Shown piece by piece: positions 21,567 through 33,449 of a stretch of 64,000 nucleotides of DNA. Both the position numbers and the translations under genes were made by a program. Below the pieces are notes generated by a model. That model was not told the origin of the DNA and searched no databases. It saw nothing but the letters and a program-made list of their open reading frames with translations. Positions within the stretch are counted from its first letter, which is position 1; each line of letters starts with the position of its first letter. The stretch is from positions 19,718,154 through 19,782,153 of the forward strand of contig CM068552.1 of assembly GCA_035048495.1 (NCBI GenBank), given 5' to 3'. The DNA is from Euptelea pleiosperma (lineage: Eukaryota; Streptophyta; Magnoliopsida; Ranunculales; Eupteleaceae).

Positions 21567-21955
21567 CAAGGTTTAAAGGAGGCCGTTTTAACGGTTAAAC
21601 GGACTGGGGGCGTTACCGTTTAAACCGTTTAAAGGGCCGTTAAAACAGATTGAAACGGTGGGGCAAAAATAGAAGAAAATGGAATTAAACGGATTTTAAC
21701 AGATTTTAACGATTTTAACAGAAAAAAACGGAAAAAGTGGCGCTGAAATTCAAATTTTGAAATTTGGAAAAAAAAAAATAGAATTTAACGGATTTTAACG
21801 GAAATTAAATGGATTTTAACGGAATTAAACGGTTTTAATGGCTGTTTAAACGATTTTAACGGCCGTTAAAACAAAAAAACAACCATTTTTTTCAAAACCG
21901 ATAAAACGGGTTTAAACGGAAACGGGCTTGGGGCGTTACTGTTTTTAAAGCCATG
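21567..21955. mobile_element. CAAGGTTTAAA-end MITE, AACGG/CCGTT word type
   Basis: Exact 8-bp TSD GTTAAAAG (21559-21566 and 21956-21963). Ends CAAGGTTTAAAGG and TTTTTAAAGCCATG. The core is nearly all AAACGG / CCGTTTTAA words in both orientations, so either strand could fold into many alternative hairpins. TSD length suggests hAT. Confidence 0.7.
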
Positions 21956-22090
21956 GTTAAAAGGCCTGTTTAAGAATTTTTCGAGAATATTCATGGTATT
22001 TCATCAAAGATTTTAGATGCAGAGTATTATCTTTTGTTTGGGCCCACTGACCACATGGATGATTAGCCCACTCATTTGTAGAATATAAAC

Positions 22091-22434
22091 CAAGATTTAA
22101 AAAAAGGCGTTATAACGGATCTGTCCTCCCCTGTTACGTTGTGGACCGTTAAAATACCCAAAAAATAACGGCCGTTATTTTTCGTTATAACAAAAATAAC
22201 GACCTGTTATTTTCTGAAAAAAATTTGTGAAAAAAAACGGCCGGTCTTTTCGTTTTTTCTGTTATATTCCGTTTTTTTTTTTTTCGTTTTTGAAATTTTG
22301 AAGTCAGCGCCATTTTTTCGGTTTTTCTGTTATTTCCGTTTATTTGCCGGTGAGCGTTTTTTTTTTTCGTTATAACAGAAAAAGGTAACGCCCCCAGTCC
22401 GTTATACCGTTATAACGGTCCCCTTTAAACCTTG
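22091..22434. mobile_element. CAAGGTTTAAA-end MITE, TAACGG/CCGTTA word type
   Basis: Exact 8-bp TSD ATATAAAC (22083-22090, 22435-22442). It starts CAAGATTTAAAAAAAGGCG and ends CCCCTTTAAACCTTG. The core is GTTATAACGG / CCGTTATT words. Its right half (GGTAACGCCCCCAGTCCG) also appears inside the long Helitron-like units at 1-306 and 472-806. Confidence 0.72.
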
Positions 22435-22890
22435 ATATAAACATTAAAAATAAGCTTCATTGGTGAAATCTAGCCATTGGATTTAGTATCTAAAAAAGAT
22501 AGTTGAATTTAATGGCTAGAATCAATCTTTAAGAAGTACTAAAATCTATTGCTAGAAATAAGCAATCAAGTTGATTTTTGGTATGTACATCCAACAAGGG
22601 GTGGACTGAACATCCGTGCGGTTAGTGGGCCCAAAACAATGCCCTATGTGGAGCGTGGGTCAAAAACAATGGACTATGTGGAGTCATCAGAGTCCTCTAC
22701 ATGGATCGCATCCAAAGTCCTCTCCATCTAAAGTTTTTCCATATATATAGGCAACTTTGACTTTTCCAACTTTAAAATTTTGTTTTTCTAACTCTACTTT
22801 GAGTTCCAAAATTCTAAGATTAATCTTTTAGAATTGCCCCTTCAGTTGCTGAAAGAATGTGCTTATGTGGTACGACACCATATTATTATT
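22435..22890. repeat. Dispersed MITE-family fragment
   Basis: No gene. Bases about 22540-22730 contain the right end of the GACCGCATGGATGTTTAGCC-type family (AACATCCGTGCGGTTAGTGG). The rest is unremarkable. Confidence 0.4.
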
Positions 22891-22891
22891 G

Positions 22892-23383
22892 GGGTCGGGT
22901 TCCTGTGACCGGACTTTTATGACTGGCACTCAAGTCGTGAATCCAACGGTTGTGATAGCGCTGAGCTGACATTCACTTTTTGCCAAACCTGACAGGAACC
23001 CGACAAGTCCTGTCTCGGGCGTCTAGTTAGTAAATTCACATATTATACTCGTTTAATGCGGCCGTATAAGATAAAAAAAAGTTAGAAAAACTCACGAATT
23101 TTAAGAGTATACGAATAAAACACATATTATTCGGTTTAATACACGAATTTTGTATTTTTTTTAAAATAAAAACGTATTAAATGGCTGCATAAAATGAAAA
23201 AAATTAGTAAAATTCAGGCTTTGTTAAGCTAAACGAATATAACATTTCAATAATGACCAAACTTTTTTTATCCCGAAACCGAATTAAACTCGAACTTTTC
23301 CCGTTTTGAATCTTTGCCGTATGCTGAATTGCTAACTATGCTCGGGCGCTGCTCATAAAAGGCCGGTGTCAGGAGCCTGGTCC
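22892..23383. mobile_element. Mutator-type MITE with 9-bp TSD
   Basis: Exact TSD TTATTATTG (22883-22891, 23384-23392). Inverted ends GGGTCGGGTTCCTG and its counterpart ending CAGGAGCCTGGTCC. The core GAATCCAACGGTTGTGATAG with GCGCTGAGCTGACATTCAC is shared with 51028-51204 and, more loosely, 2485-2709. Confidence 0.68.
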
Positions 23384-24003
23384 TTATTATTGTTGTCATT
23401 AGAGTAATAATCGGATCATTAGTGGGGCATATATAGATAATTACAACATAACGGGAATTAATACAAATTTAAAAAATAAGTGGTGTCGTATTGAATGATC
23501 CCGGTCAGTTGCTTTCTGTCCATATAATGCATACAGCTCTAGTTTCTGGTTGGGCCGGTTCGGTGGCTCTATACGAATACTCATCTATCATAACTTGAGT
23601 TTATTTTCGCTCACTTAATTATTAAGTTCCTTTCAAAATGCTACGTGGCACATTCTATTGGACCCACCTATCCTTACATGTTTGTTTCATCTTTTCGTGG
23701 AATTATACTCCACAATTCATTTTAGTTGGTTGATTTTTGACCTTTGGATGTCGAGCTTTTATTGGATTGTTGAAATCTAACCGCTAGAGATTACCAATCG
23801 AACTGATTTTTTTGTGGGAAGCGATAGGGCTGGCAATGGACCGGGTTTGAGTTGGATTGGTACTAATTTGGTACCTATCTGATAAGAAATGCAATCAATC
23901 CGGATACGATCATATCAATAAAATTCAGTTCCGGAACCGATCCGATATGATTAGATCGGTTCTGAGTCCGATCCGATCCGATCCAATCCGATATGTATAT
24001 ATA

Positions 24004-24160
24004 CTAGTGGGTGGTCCGTGCCCACGGCACTCTCCAACAAAGCATTTCCCAAAATCGGGTGAGTGGCTGAGGTCCATCGTCCATTTGGGGGATAAGATCT
24101 TGGCCCTTCTTTACGAAGCCTATAAGAGGGGGAGACAACTTCCCTGTTTTGTTATAAAGA
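24004..24160 (-). mobile_element. Short Helitron-like unit, minus strand
   Basis: On the minus strand it starts TCTTTATAAC preceded by A, carries hairpin GTGCCGTGGGCAC, and ends CACTAG followed by T. This is the full set of Helitron end signals at an A/T site. It is closely similar to the units at 307-471 and 807-964. Being isolated here, it shows that the unit is about 157 bp and moves independently. Confidence 0.6.
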
Positions 24161-24214
24161 TACATATATATTCCCATTAGACATATATTTAAATACCTTT
24201 ATGCAATTAAATAT

Positions 24215-24588
24215 GGGTCAGGATTGGGGGACAATAATTTCATACAACGTTTTTAGCAACAATTTTGACGTACCCACATGGAGGATGAATCAATGGTTGA
24301 TTTTTGGTCAGGATGATCTCCTCACCATATAGATCACCCCTTCAAAAAATCAGCTTCTAACCCCATCAAATGTGGCTTTCAAGTTTAACGATAAAAATAA
24401 ACGGTCCATAATTCTTCAACTTGTAAACCAGTCTACGAATATCAGAAAGATTTGAATTTTTGTGAGGATGATCTCCTCACCATAGAGACTGTCCTCGCCA
24501 AAAATATCCCATTCCAATACTTCTAATTTATAAATTGGCCCGCGCCAATTTTGATTGTCAAAAATTCTTTGTCCCCTGATCCTGACCC
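24215..24588. mobile_element. Mutator-type MITE, GGGTCAGGAT ends
   Basis: Inverted ends GGGTCAGGATTGGGGGACA and TGTCCCCTGATCCTGACCC. Flanking ATTAAATAT (24206-24214) and ATTAAATAA (24589-24597) match 8 of 9. The interior shares GTGAGGATGATCTCCTCACC with 20578-20931. Confidence 0.7.
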
Positions 24589-25097
24589 ATTAAATAATAT
24601 ATATATTATTTATATTATTTATATAGTATAGATATCGGGTCTATATCAGATCGGAAGAGGGTCGATCCGGTACCAATCCGATAAGAGATCGGATCGACAT
24701 TCTGTGATCTGTTACCAATCCGATAAATAAAAAAGGTTCCGGACCCAGTTGGATTGGATCGGATCGGATAGGTTCATCCATTTTGACGTGTTGTATTGAT
24801 CAGATGGTTCTCATTGTATGCAGCATCACTTTAATGAAGTTGTACAATTGCAGAAGGTTTGCATCATCCAACCCCATTGTGAACAAAATTATTGATGAAA
24901 CAAAATCTTGATGAGTCAGTGAGTGGCCCCCTAAAAAAGCCATATAGCACATTATTTTGGGACCACTAATTGCTTGGCTGTTTAGCCCACCCTTCTACAC
25001 CAAAAATCAGCTTGATTGATCATTTTTAGCCGTTGGATTTACTACCAAAAACATGCATGAGTCCAATAGCCATCTTAATCTCACAGCTGCTCTCTTG

Positions 25098-25290
25098 CCC
25101 CCTGACCGCATGGATGTTTAGCCCACCCCTTGGTGGATATTCACACCAAAAATCACCCTGATAGCCATTAGATTTTACTAATTTTTAAGGCATGTTATAA
25201 ATCCAACGGCTACAAATCATCAAACAAACTGAAATTTAGTATGAATGTCTACCAAAGGATGGGCTAAACATCCATGCGGTCAATGGGCTC
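25098..25290. repeat. MITE, GACCGCATGGATGTTTAGCC family
   Basis: The left arm CTGACCGCATGGATGTTTAG and the right arm CTAAACATCCATGCGGTCAA are inverted, with CACCAAAAATCA-type subterminal words. Many relatives lie between 41 and 63 kb. Confidence 0.55.
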
Positions 25291-25398
25291 ATCCGCCCCA
25301 CTTTGATGGTAGCTCGCCGCCTTGCCCCCGTAGAACAAAATCCTGGCTCCGCCACTGGCTAGAGATAACCCATCAGGATGATTTTTGTTGACTATATC

Positions 25399-25775
25399 CA
25401 AGGTTTAATAAACAAAAAAATAACGGCCGTTATAACAAAAATAAAGGCCGTTATAATGGATTCGGACCTACCCCGTTACGTTATGGACCGTTAAAATGCC
25501 CAAAAAATAGCGGCTGTTGTAACGAAAATAACGACCGTTATTTTTTGGAAAATCTTGTGAAAAAATGGCTGTTATTTTCATTTTTTTCCGTTATTGTTTT
25601 GTTATATTCCATTTTTGAAAATTTAAAATTCTTTGAATTTCAGCCCCAATTTTTCTGTTTTTTCCCGTTATTTCCGTTGTTTCCCATTTTTGCCCCTGAG
25701 CATTTTTTCGTTATAACGGAAAACTGGTAACGTCCCATTCCGTTATACCGTTATAACGGTCCCCTTTAAACCTTG
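25399..25775. mobile_element. CAAGGTTTAAA-end MITE, TAACGG/CCGTTA word type
   Basis: Starts CAAGGTTTAATAAAC and ends CCCCTTTAAACCTTG. The flanks ACTATATC (25391-25398) and AGTATATC (25776-25783) match 7 of 8. It is closely similar to 22091-22434, including ACGTTATGGACCGTTAAAAT and the right-hand GGTAACGTCCCATTCCG. Confidence 0.7.
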
Positions 25776-27659
25776 AGTATATCTACCAAGGGATGGGCAT
25801 AACATCCATGCAGTCAGTGGGCCCCAAAGGTTTTGATTCATTATATTTTTTTTCCTGAGCTCAGAAGCTGCCAAATTACATGATAGATTAGATACTCTGT
25901 CTGCTAAAGGTTTGACAAACTTCAAGTACGTCCTTCAGTGTTTCAAGAAGCAAGTGGGATAAAAATATATTAATTAGTTGGTAATCAAAAAATTAATTAT
26001 TAATAATTTTATATTTTTAAAATTTTCTCTGTAAAGAAAATAGTTTTAAAAGATTAATTTAAATTGGAGTTGTTTGTGTAGAGCAAGGATGATGGGGTAG
26101 TTTTTGGTTTACATAGGAGGGGGTTGGTCTGGGAAGAACAAGTCCTAGGCGGTCCGTATAGAATTATAAAAAAATTAAGGTAAATTTAGTAGCACCCCCA
26201 CAAATTGTGAAGGCACCCGACCTGTTGAAAGCACCCTACAATTGTGCTTCAATTTGCCTAATTTACGAATTGTCTTCCACAAGTTAGACTTGAGATCATC
26301 ACGTGCAACTTCATGCAAGCGTTCAAGGACCCACGTGGCACACATTTAGAGGACTCTGGCCGTATGGATGATTGACCAATCCCTAGGTGGATCTACAAAC
26401 CAAATCAGCCTGATTAGTGATTTCTAGGCGTTGGGTTTGAGTTATTTTCATGGGTTGATTTTAACCGTGGGCGGGTACACGAGAGCGTCGAATTTAAGAA
26501 GGTCCCAAAGTTCGGAGCGCCCCCAGAGCGTGTTATATATATATATATAATTGATTTTTGATGATCTCCTCGCATTGGAGATCCTAACAAAAAAATCAGT
26601 AATTTTTAAAATTTATAACCCTATCAAATATGGACCTAAATTTAACGGTGAAAATCGATGGTCCAAAAATTTTCAATTTGCAATCCACTTTTCACAAGGC
26701 TCCAAATGTTGGAATGGGTTGATTTTTTGTGTGGTTGATATTCATGTTGAGAAGAATATCATCTCCAAAAATTAGCCGTTAACTCATCTTCATGTGGGCT
26801 CCATATCCATTAGTCATTCTATTAGTAAGAATAGCATGAGTCAATACTCTATCCCAGCCCTATATATATATTCAGAAGTATATCTACATATACAAGCCAA
26901 TTAACTATAAATGATTCAAAAAGTAAGTCAATCCATTCAAATTGTAACAGCATTAATTAAGAACATTCATCTAACATGTTTTGTAGGTCTTCTTCCTATT
27001 TATCTGGTGGAGAAAGACAATCCACTCCAATTCAATATGGAGCAAGACAATCCACTCCAATTCAATATAAGTAGTACTATGAAACTCAAATGTGAAAGAT
27101 TGAACACAATAGGGGACTAGAAGAATGGTGGCCTTCAGTCGTGACTTCTCGGCTGGGGGGTGGTCAATTCCAGAGCTCAAGCAAGACGGTCCATTTGATC
27201 AATTAATTCAGTTCATTGAAAAGTAGTTAAAAAAAAATAAGTGCACCAAAATGTCATTTATATTTGGAAAGGGGGCGAATCAAAATTTGAAAAGCAATGG
27301 CAACAGGAAAAAAAAATCAATTAGATATGCTTGGAAAACACATATAACTATATCTACAGTGAAAATGCTCCACCTCTATCTCTTTGAAGAGTAGAAAGTG
27401 GCAGACTCAATCAGTAACATCTACCGTTCTACACTTGTTTGCCAACAATCCAAGAAGTCAAGCAGTCAAGTAGTTAATCCAAGAAGTCAAACATGTTTGT
27501 TTGAGCAAACATCAAATCATTTTTTACAATATTTTACTCTGAGAACAAAAATTAGAGATTGAAGGCCTCCAACCACAAAAGAGAGGAGAAAGGTGTACCT
27601 AGGTCCTGTCTTCTTCTTCATGCCTCGTTTTAGCAGAAATCAAGAGATAATTAAAAAAA
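25776..27659. other. Repeat-rich spacer left of the Mutator element
   Basis: No gene. It contains fragments of the GGAGTAAAACTTTG MITE family (about 26280-26465), a (TA)n run at 26534-26549, a Mutator-MITE-like stretch (26550-26810) and a 30-bp direct repeat (27014-27069). The rest is AT-rich and unrecognised. Confidence 0.4.
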
Positions 27660-27706
27660 GGGAAATTTTACTTGCCCTGTCAATATCTCTTATTTTCCCC
27701 CAATAT
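27660..27706 (+). repeat. Left terminal inverted repeat of the Mutator-like element
   Basis: Starts GGGAAATTTTACTTGCCC and pairs with 37419-37465 over about 45 bp. The bases just inside are pyrimidine-rich (TCTCCCC repeats) and lead into a probable 5' UTR of the PMD gene. Confidence 0.6.
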
Positions 27707-29263
27707 CTTATCTCCCCTCACCCAATTCTTAGAATCTCTATCTGCCCCTCTGCCCCATTGATATCTCTTATCTCCCCTTTACTTGAAAAAGCGAGGGAAA
27801 AAACAGTTGCAAAACGAGGTTTGAGAAGGGCTTTTTTCTTCTCCTCTTTCCCCATCTCTTCGTCTTCTCCCTTCTCTCATTTTTCAGCCGTGTGCACCTC
27901 CTGCCTCCCCTGGTATCGCCATTAACATTTGCAAATTGAGGAATCGCTACTGATTTTTCGATACTTTCACTACCGAATTTCGACTCTAGTAAGCCGTTTA
28001 AATCCTCATTTTAGGTTTTTTTTGTTTGATCGAGCTTCAATCTCGACTTCAATGCCCTAGATATGATCACTTCTTTGAAGTTCTGGATCCTCGATTTCAT
28101 TTTCAATTTCTTGAATAAGGGTTAGATAGAGTTTGTTGTCTCTATTGTTTGATTTTTTTGAGTATTTAAGGTGATGTGTTTAGTGTTTGAATTCGTTGAT
28201 GATCTTTTGTTTGAGTGTGGGTTTTTGGTGTAAAGATTGCATTTTTAGCTTGGAGTGTTAAGGAAGAAGTCTTGTATTATTACTTCGTTTTATGAGGGAA
28301 AAATGTGGGTTTGAGCTAAAACTTATGAGGTTTGGAATTCAGATTTGATTGAAGTGGTGTTGGAAGATTGGCTGTGGCGTTTTTCTGCTTGTGCCTTTGT
28401 TTTGATGCATGTGGTAAAGGTTTTAGACCACAGTGTGATGTTTGGGATTCTTAGATGCTACATTCGATAGTGGAAGATTACTGTAAAATCTCTACACGTA
28501 GCCAATGGGTACCTGCTCAACCAAAGTCGAATCAACAACCCATACCTATGGGCATGGGGCATACACTGACATTTTACAATTGTCAAAACAAATGAACGTA
28601 AAGGACTAAAGAAGATCATTTATATAGGTTAGTTTAGGACTGGGTGATCCCGCAGGTGGCTTCATTGGTGGAGCTAACAAATCTACATGTCAACCAAGTT
28701 TTGGCTGAGTTAGATCAACACAAGTGTATGTGTAGTCTGCCTACCTTGGGTGCAATACCAATGCCATCTGTTCTTCGATTGCGACCACATACTATCCAAA
28801 ACATCTGAACAAATGGCAATATGTTGCCATACTTCAACAGCTAGAAATCTCCCACAATCTAAGCAGATTCCAACATCAGTTGGTGATTATGCGGGCATGA
28901 TTCCAGACTTGGTTTCAAAAGAAAAGAGTTGGATCAGCCTCATTTAAGAATACATGACATCTGGTGAAAGAGAACCAAAAAGCTACCAGGTTCTATGATT
29001 GTTCTGAACAGTGAGCTCCCCATACTTGGCACCAATTAGATGGAAAAGTGAAGTAGGGAGGCAACAACCAAAAGATAAAACTAGATGAATAAAATGGGAA
29101 CTAACACAATTTGGTTATTGTAAGTGCTTGTAAATTTGTCTGTTGTAGTTTGAAAATGAGTCATTTTTTCACATGGACACCATATGATGCAAGGATAAGT
29201 GAAATCATTAACTTTTTTTGTTCTTGATTATTGATGTGCGTTTTGTAATATGTTTCTTGTAGC

Positions 29264-32200
29264 AATGGGTAGAGTTCGTAAAAATGTTGCATTGACCTCT
29301 ACGCTAGCTGAGCGTGTTCATCCCATGGCTTCTAATAGGAGAAGATGTGTATTACAAGGACCACACATTGAAGATCAGGATGTTGAAGCTGTACAGCCTA
29401 CAGAAGAAGAAGAAAAATCAACATCAGAAGACAAATGAGATACAGAAAGATCATTCCTTGGATGTACTAGAGACTCATCCATTCTTAGAAGTTTTAAGAC
29501 ACATGTAGCCTATGAAATATGGAATAAGAAGGTAACTGAAAAGTTAAATTGCATTGTTAACACTTTTTTTGAGAATGTGAAATATAATTAACTTATATTC
29601 TACTATTTGTAGGAACGCTCTATCCTAAGATGTCAACAACACACTATGAAGATAAATGCTTGGGATTATGAGAGTGAGTGTAAACAGTTTAAGTCCACTG
29701 TTGAGAATTCAGAGTTATACCCTTTAGTGAGCAATTCCTACAGATTTATCAGTCGGGCTCTTATATCAGCATTTGTGGAGAGGTGGCACCTCAAGACTAA
29801 TACATTTTACCTCCCATTTAGCGTGATTACTATCACGATTGATGACTATCAGGATTGATGACGTGCGATGACTTCTAGGCATCCCTGTTTTAAGTACAGT
29901 GATAGGGACTAAAATTTCAGATATAGGCTGTCAATTTGCTTGTTAAAGGATTGGGTCTTAAAAAAATTGGAGTAAAAAAAGAACTAAACAAGTCTAGAAG
30001 AGTTGGAGTTAGAATAGAGTGGTTGCGTGGCGAATTGAGTGGTACACCCCATGATGTTTCTAAAAAAAAAAAGATTGATTGTGCTGTGAGAGGATACTTG
30101 TTGTATTTGTTGGGATGTACCTTGTTTGCTGATAAGACTGGGACGAGGGTATCTGTAATGTATCTTCAGTTGTTGATGGAACTCGACGAGATTAAAGAAT
30201 ATGCTTGGGGAGTAAGTGCAGTTGTCTATACCGCCAATTGGGACTTGCGTCGAGGTCTGAAGTTAAACAAATTGTAGGGTATCTTACCATTTTACATGTA
30301 TACTTGTCAACCGTATATTTTTTATTTCACTTTACATATTGTATTAATTTCTCTTAATACATTAATGTATACTATCATTCAACAGTCATGGGGCCATGAA
30401 CACTTTATAGTTAGGAGATCCACTCCAAATGTAAGCTACACATTAAATGTTAATTGTGTGAAGTGGTGGAACCCACATACATAATCTGAAGATGCAGAGA
30501 AAAAATTACAAGTCTTTCGGGAGTCATTAGACTATTTGCCTCCAGAAGATGTAAGTTTCAATATAATGTTCATTTTTATTTTATATATCATTTAAATGTG
30601 TAATACCCTGAACTTTTGTTCATATATTTTTGAGTAAATTAATTATAAAAAGTTGAATTTGACACATTAATTTCTTTTTCTACAATTTATTTTCAATGAT
30701 AATTAACTATATTTTTATTGTATTGTCGTAATAAATAATTAATGAGTTATACTTGTTGAATGGGCCCGTAAGGCCAATTTAAAAGTTATTTGGGCTTAAT
30801 AATAATCTTAAATAAAGCCTACCTGATATCTATAGACTCATTTTTAGCCCATATTCATCTTAAAATAAGCTTTTTAATGAGTTATAAAATTCGCTAATTT
30901 TAAAATGACGAAAATCACTTAAAATTAAAAACCCTACTTCCTAACATATTTAAGAAAACATTAGGAGCTTGGAAACTCTTACAAACCCTAAACCATTACT
31001 CTAATATTTCTCTTAACATTCTCTCCCTCTTCCTTTATTTAAGCACCTCTATTAAAGAAGAACTTGAAGAACCTTCGAAGACCTAGAAACACCATAGCGA
31101 GTCACCATTTAACATCATCCATTGGAAAAAATATTAATGAGACCCCAAAGCATAACATACGAGGAGAATGACTTCATCCGACAACAATTAAAGAAATATA
31201 CTACACATTTCCATTTCTATCGAATCTAAGAGAAAGTAATAACAAGTAAGTACACTCTTTTATGATTTTTTGATTAAATAATTTGGGTTATACTCTTTGT
31301 ATATGTATTGCACTCGAATGCATTAAAATTTTGGAGATCTATTTAATGGTTAGATATTGATTTGCATACATTTTTGAAGTGTGGGATTGATCCCAAATGT
31401 TGGAATTTTTTAAGGCTTGGAGCCTTTGGGTGCAAAGCCCTAAACTCCTACATAAGAGTTCTTGGTTGATCTACTCCTAGTGTGGGAAGGAGACCCATGG
31501 TGGGTTATTAGTTGCATCCACATTAATTTCGGATCATAGTTTATTTTGAAATACTTTTATTCATGTTCCATACATATACTCTGCGTATGAACTATTGATT
31601 GATAGAACTGTCATAGATATGATGTAATGATTAAATCTTATTGGGCTTTTATAAGTTCACGATTCAACTGCTAATATTTTTCAGATTAATTGGTGATAGA
31701 AGAAACGATAGACTAAAAGTCGGTGTACCAAAGAATATTGAGGTGTTCATTGAAGACGCCTAGTTTTATTTATTTATTTATTTTGGTTTTATAATGGTAA
31801 TAAATTGAATCTTGACTTTATTGGTCGATTTTGAACCCGAATTGATTGATTTAGTACTTTCATTTTATTATTTGTGGTTCAATAAAGTGTATAATCTGAC
31901 CTGCATGTAGTGTTTTTGTCATTAATCAAATTCTGTTCTTTTTCAACAAACTCGATAGGGCTAGTTGAGAGTGAAAATTTGTTAAAATAAAATAATAAAT
32001 AGTATTTTTGGACAAAGTGCCTTCACAAAATATGTTTTAAATAATTTTTTAATAGTAGAGAATTAATAAAATAATTTTTTGTTAAAATTATATTTTTTAG
32101 AAAATGTTACGCCTATTCGCTAAAATTTTAAAAAGTTAATTCAAAAAGCCTATCAAATAAAAGTTTTAGCCGAGTCGTTTTTCAGGAGTTCGGGTCGGAT

Positions 32201-32990
32201 TCGGGTGCCCGGGTCCGGGGTGTGACAAAATGAATATATTTTAGGGTTCAAGTCGTAATATTTATGTTTCTAACCATTACAGATAGTATAGGATCCTTAT
32301 AGGAATATTAGGCAATACTATCCATTACCTGAAGTTACATTTTATAGTGGTTGCATAAAATATTTCGATGTCGTTTGACCATATCATCGCGATCGGGTTC
32401 TTCAACAATTTAGCTATATCCAATCCTTCCCATCTGATCCACTCAAACCCAAAAGAGCAAAATGAGGTTCTAACACCTCAAGTTACAATGTTGTATATCG
32501 AGTGTTGGAGCAATATTGGAATCAATGGCGTAACCACTTGTTGGCACCGAACTCCATGGACATCTTGTTAGCAATCCTACGGATTGCGTGAGTGGATACC
32601 TTGAATGGTTCCAAAAGAGAACTCACAAGCGTGTCCAGAACCCTGCAAATAGAACAAGTTTTAATCTAATGGTTCAGTTTGCTACTATAGTTACAGGAGA
32701 AGAGATTCCGATTGGATAGGAATATAATATCCACATAGTATTTTAGTTTTATTGCCTTGAAATAAATTATGATTTTCATTGTCTAACAATGTTTATGTAA
32801 TCCAGCGACGACAACAAGACATGTCAAGAGAACTATTGAAGACATTGATCGAGTTGAGTAGAGATCAAGATATCGATACTATACTACAAAGGGAACAATA
32901 GATTTATGAAATTCTAGGAGCGAGTACTCCTATAATACCACAAAGTGCAGCAACAGGTACGAGTAGAGGTATTGGAGCCTCTAAGAACAT
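29264..32990 (+). pseudogene. Plant mobile domain (PMD) gene, broken
   Basis: Probable exons: 29264-29531, 29613-30297, 30386-30550, 32283 to about 32690, and about 32806-32990, with GT-AG edges at the inner junctions. The translation follows the plant mobile domain: RSFLGCTRDSSILRSFKTHV, FVERWHLKTNTFYLPF, VRIEWLRGEL, YLLYLLGCTLFADKTGTRVS, ELDEIKEYAWG, then after a frameshift YRQLGLASRSEVKQIVGYLT, WGHEHF, DPYRNIRQYYPLPEVTFYSG and EWFQKRTHKRVQNP. PMD proteins occur as transposon passengers and as host MAIN/MAIL genes. Damage: TGA near 29436, frameshifts near 29860 and 30230, stop codons in the fourth exon (about 32289 and 32377) and others. It cannot make an intact protein. Confidence 0.75.
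30599..32227. mobile_element. Solo LTR (gypsy-like) in a PMD intron
   Basis: It starts TGTAATACCC and ends GGGTGTGACA, with an exact 5-bp TSD AAATG (30594-30598 and 32228-32232). It is 1629 bp with no coding capacity. The perfect TSD shows a real insertion later reduced by LTR-LTR recombination. It sits between the exon ending at 30550 and the one starting at 32283. Confidence 0.82.
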
Positions 32991-33449
32991 ATATCTACAA
33001 TGTCCATCACCTTGGACATTTATAATTTTGTTAATGAAAGAACCAATATGTGAGGGAAGAGCCTCTAAGAACCTGTCAACCATGGTATTCTTTGTGAATA
33101 CTACTGTGGGTTTGCTTATAGGCCAACTTCTTCATTTGTGGTTTTTTAATATGGGATTGCTTGTCTTCCACTGTGAGGATATACTCGAATCCCGACGGAT
33201 CTCGTTTTATTGATGTTTTTGCTAATAATTGTCTATTTGTTGTTGTAATTTTTAGTTGTTCACAAGTATTCTTCTTTACCGTTGGTTCTATCAATGATGT
33301 CGATGATGGATTAGATAGTTCCTTGAGCTTTCTTAAGAGATCCAATTTTGAACTTGGATCAGCCTCCACGCTTGTACTAAGCAATTTCATGGGCACATGG
33401 AAATCAATGTGTGATAAAATTTCACCGGTTCGTTCTCTTTAATCCAATA

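Larger units (their letters stand above)
23826..24775. mobile_element. GATCCGATCCG-word element split by two insertions
   Basis: It starts near GGGCTGGCAATGG, a common start of plant word-repeat MITEs. The arms are built of GATCCGATCCGAT words (23930-24000) and their complements (24640-24770). A Helitron-like unit (24004-24160) and a Mutator MITE (24215-24588) lie inside. Exact ends and TSD were not resolved. Confidence 0.45.

Noticed and set aside
27593..27925. 110-codon open frame at the left end of the Mutator-like element as a gene
   Set aside because: It covers the terminal inverted repeat and a pyrimidine-rich leader. No domain and low-complexity composition.
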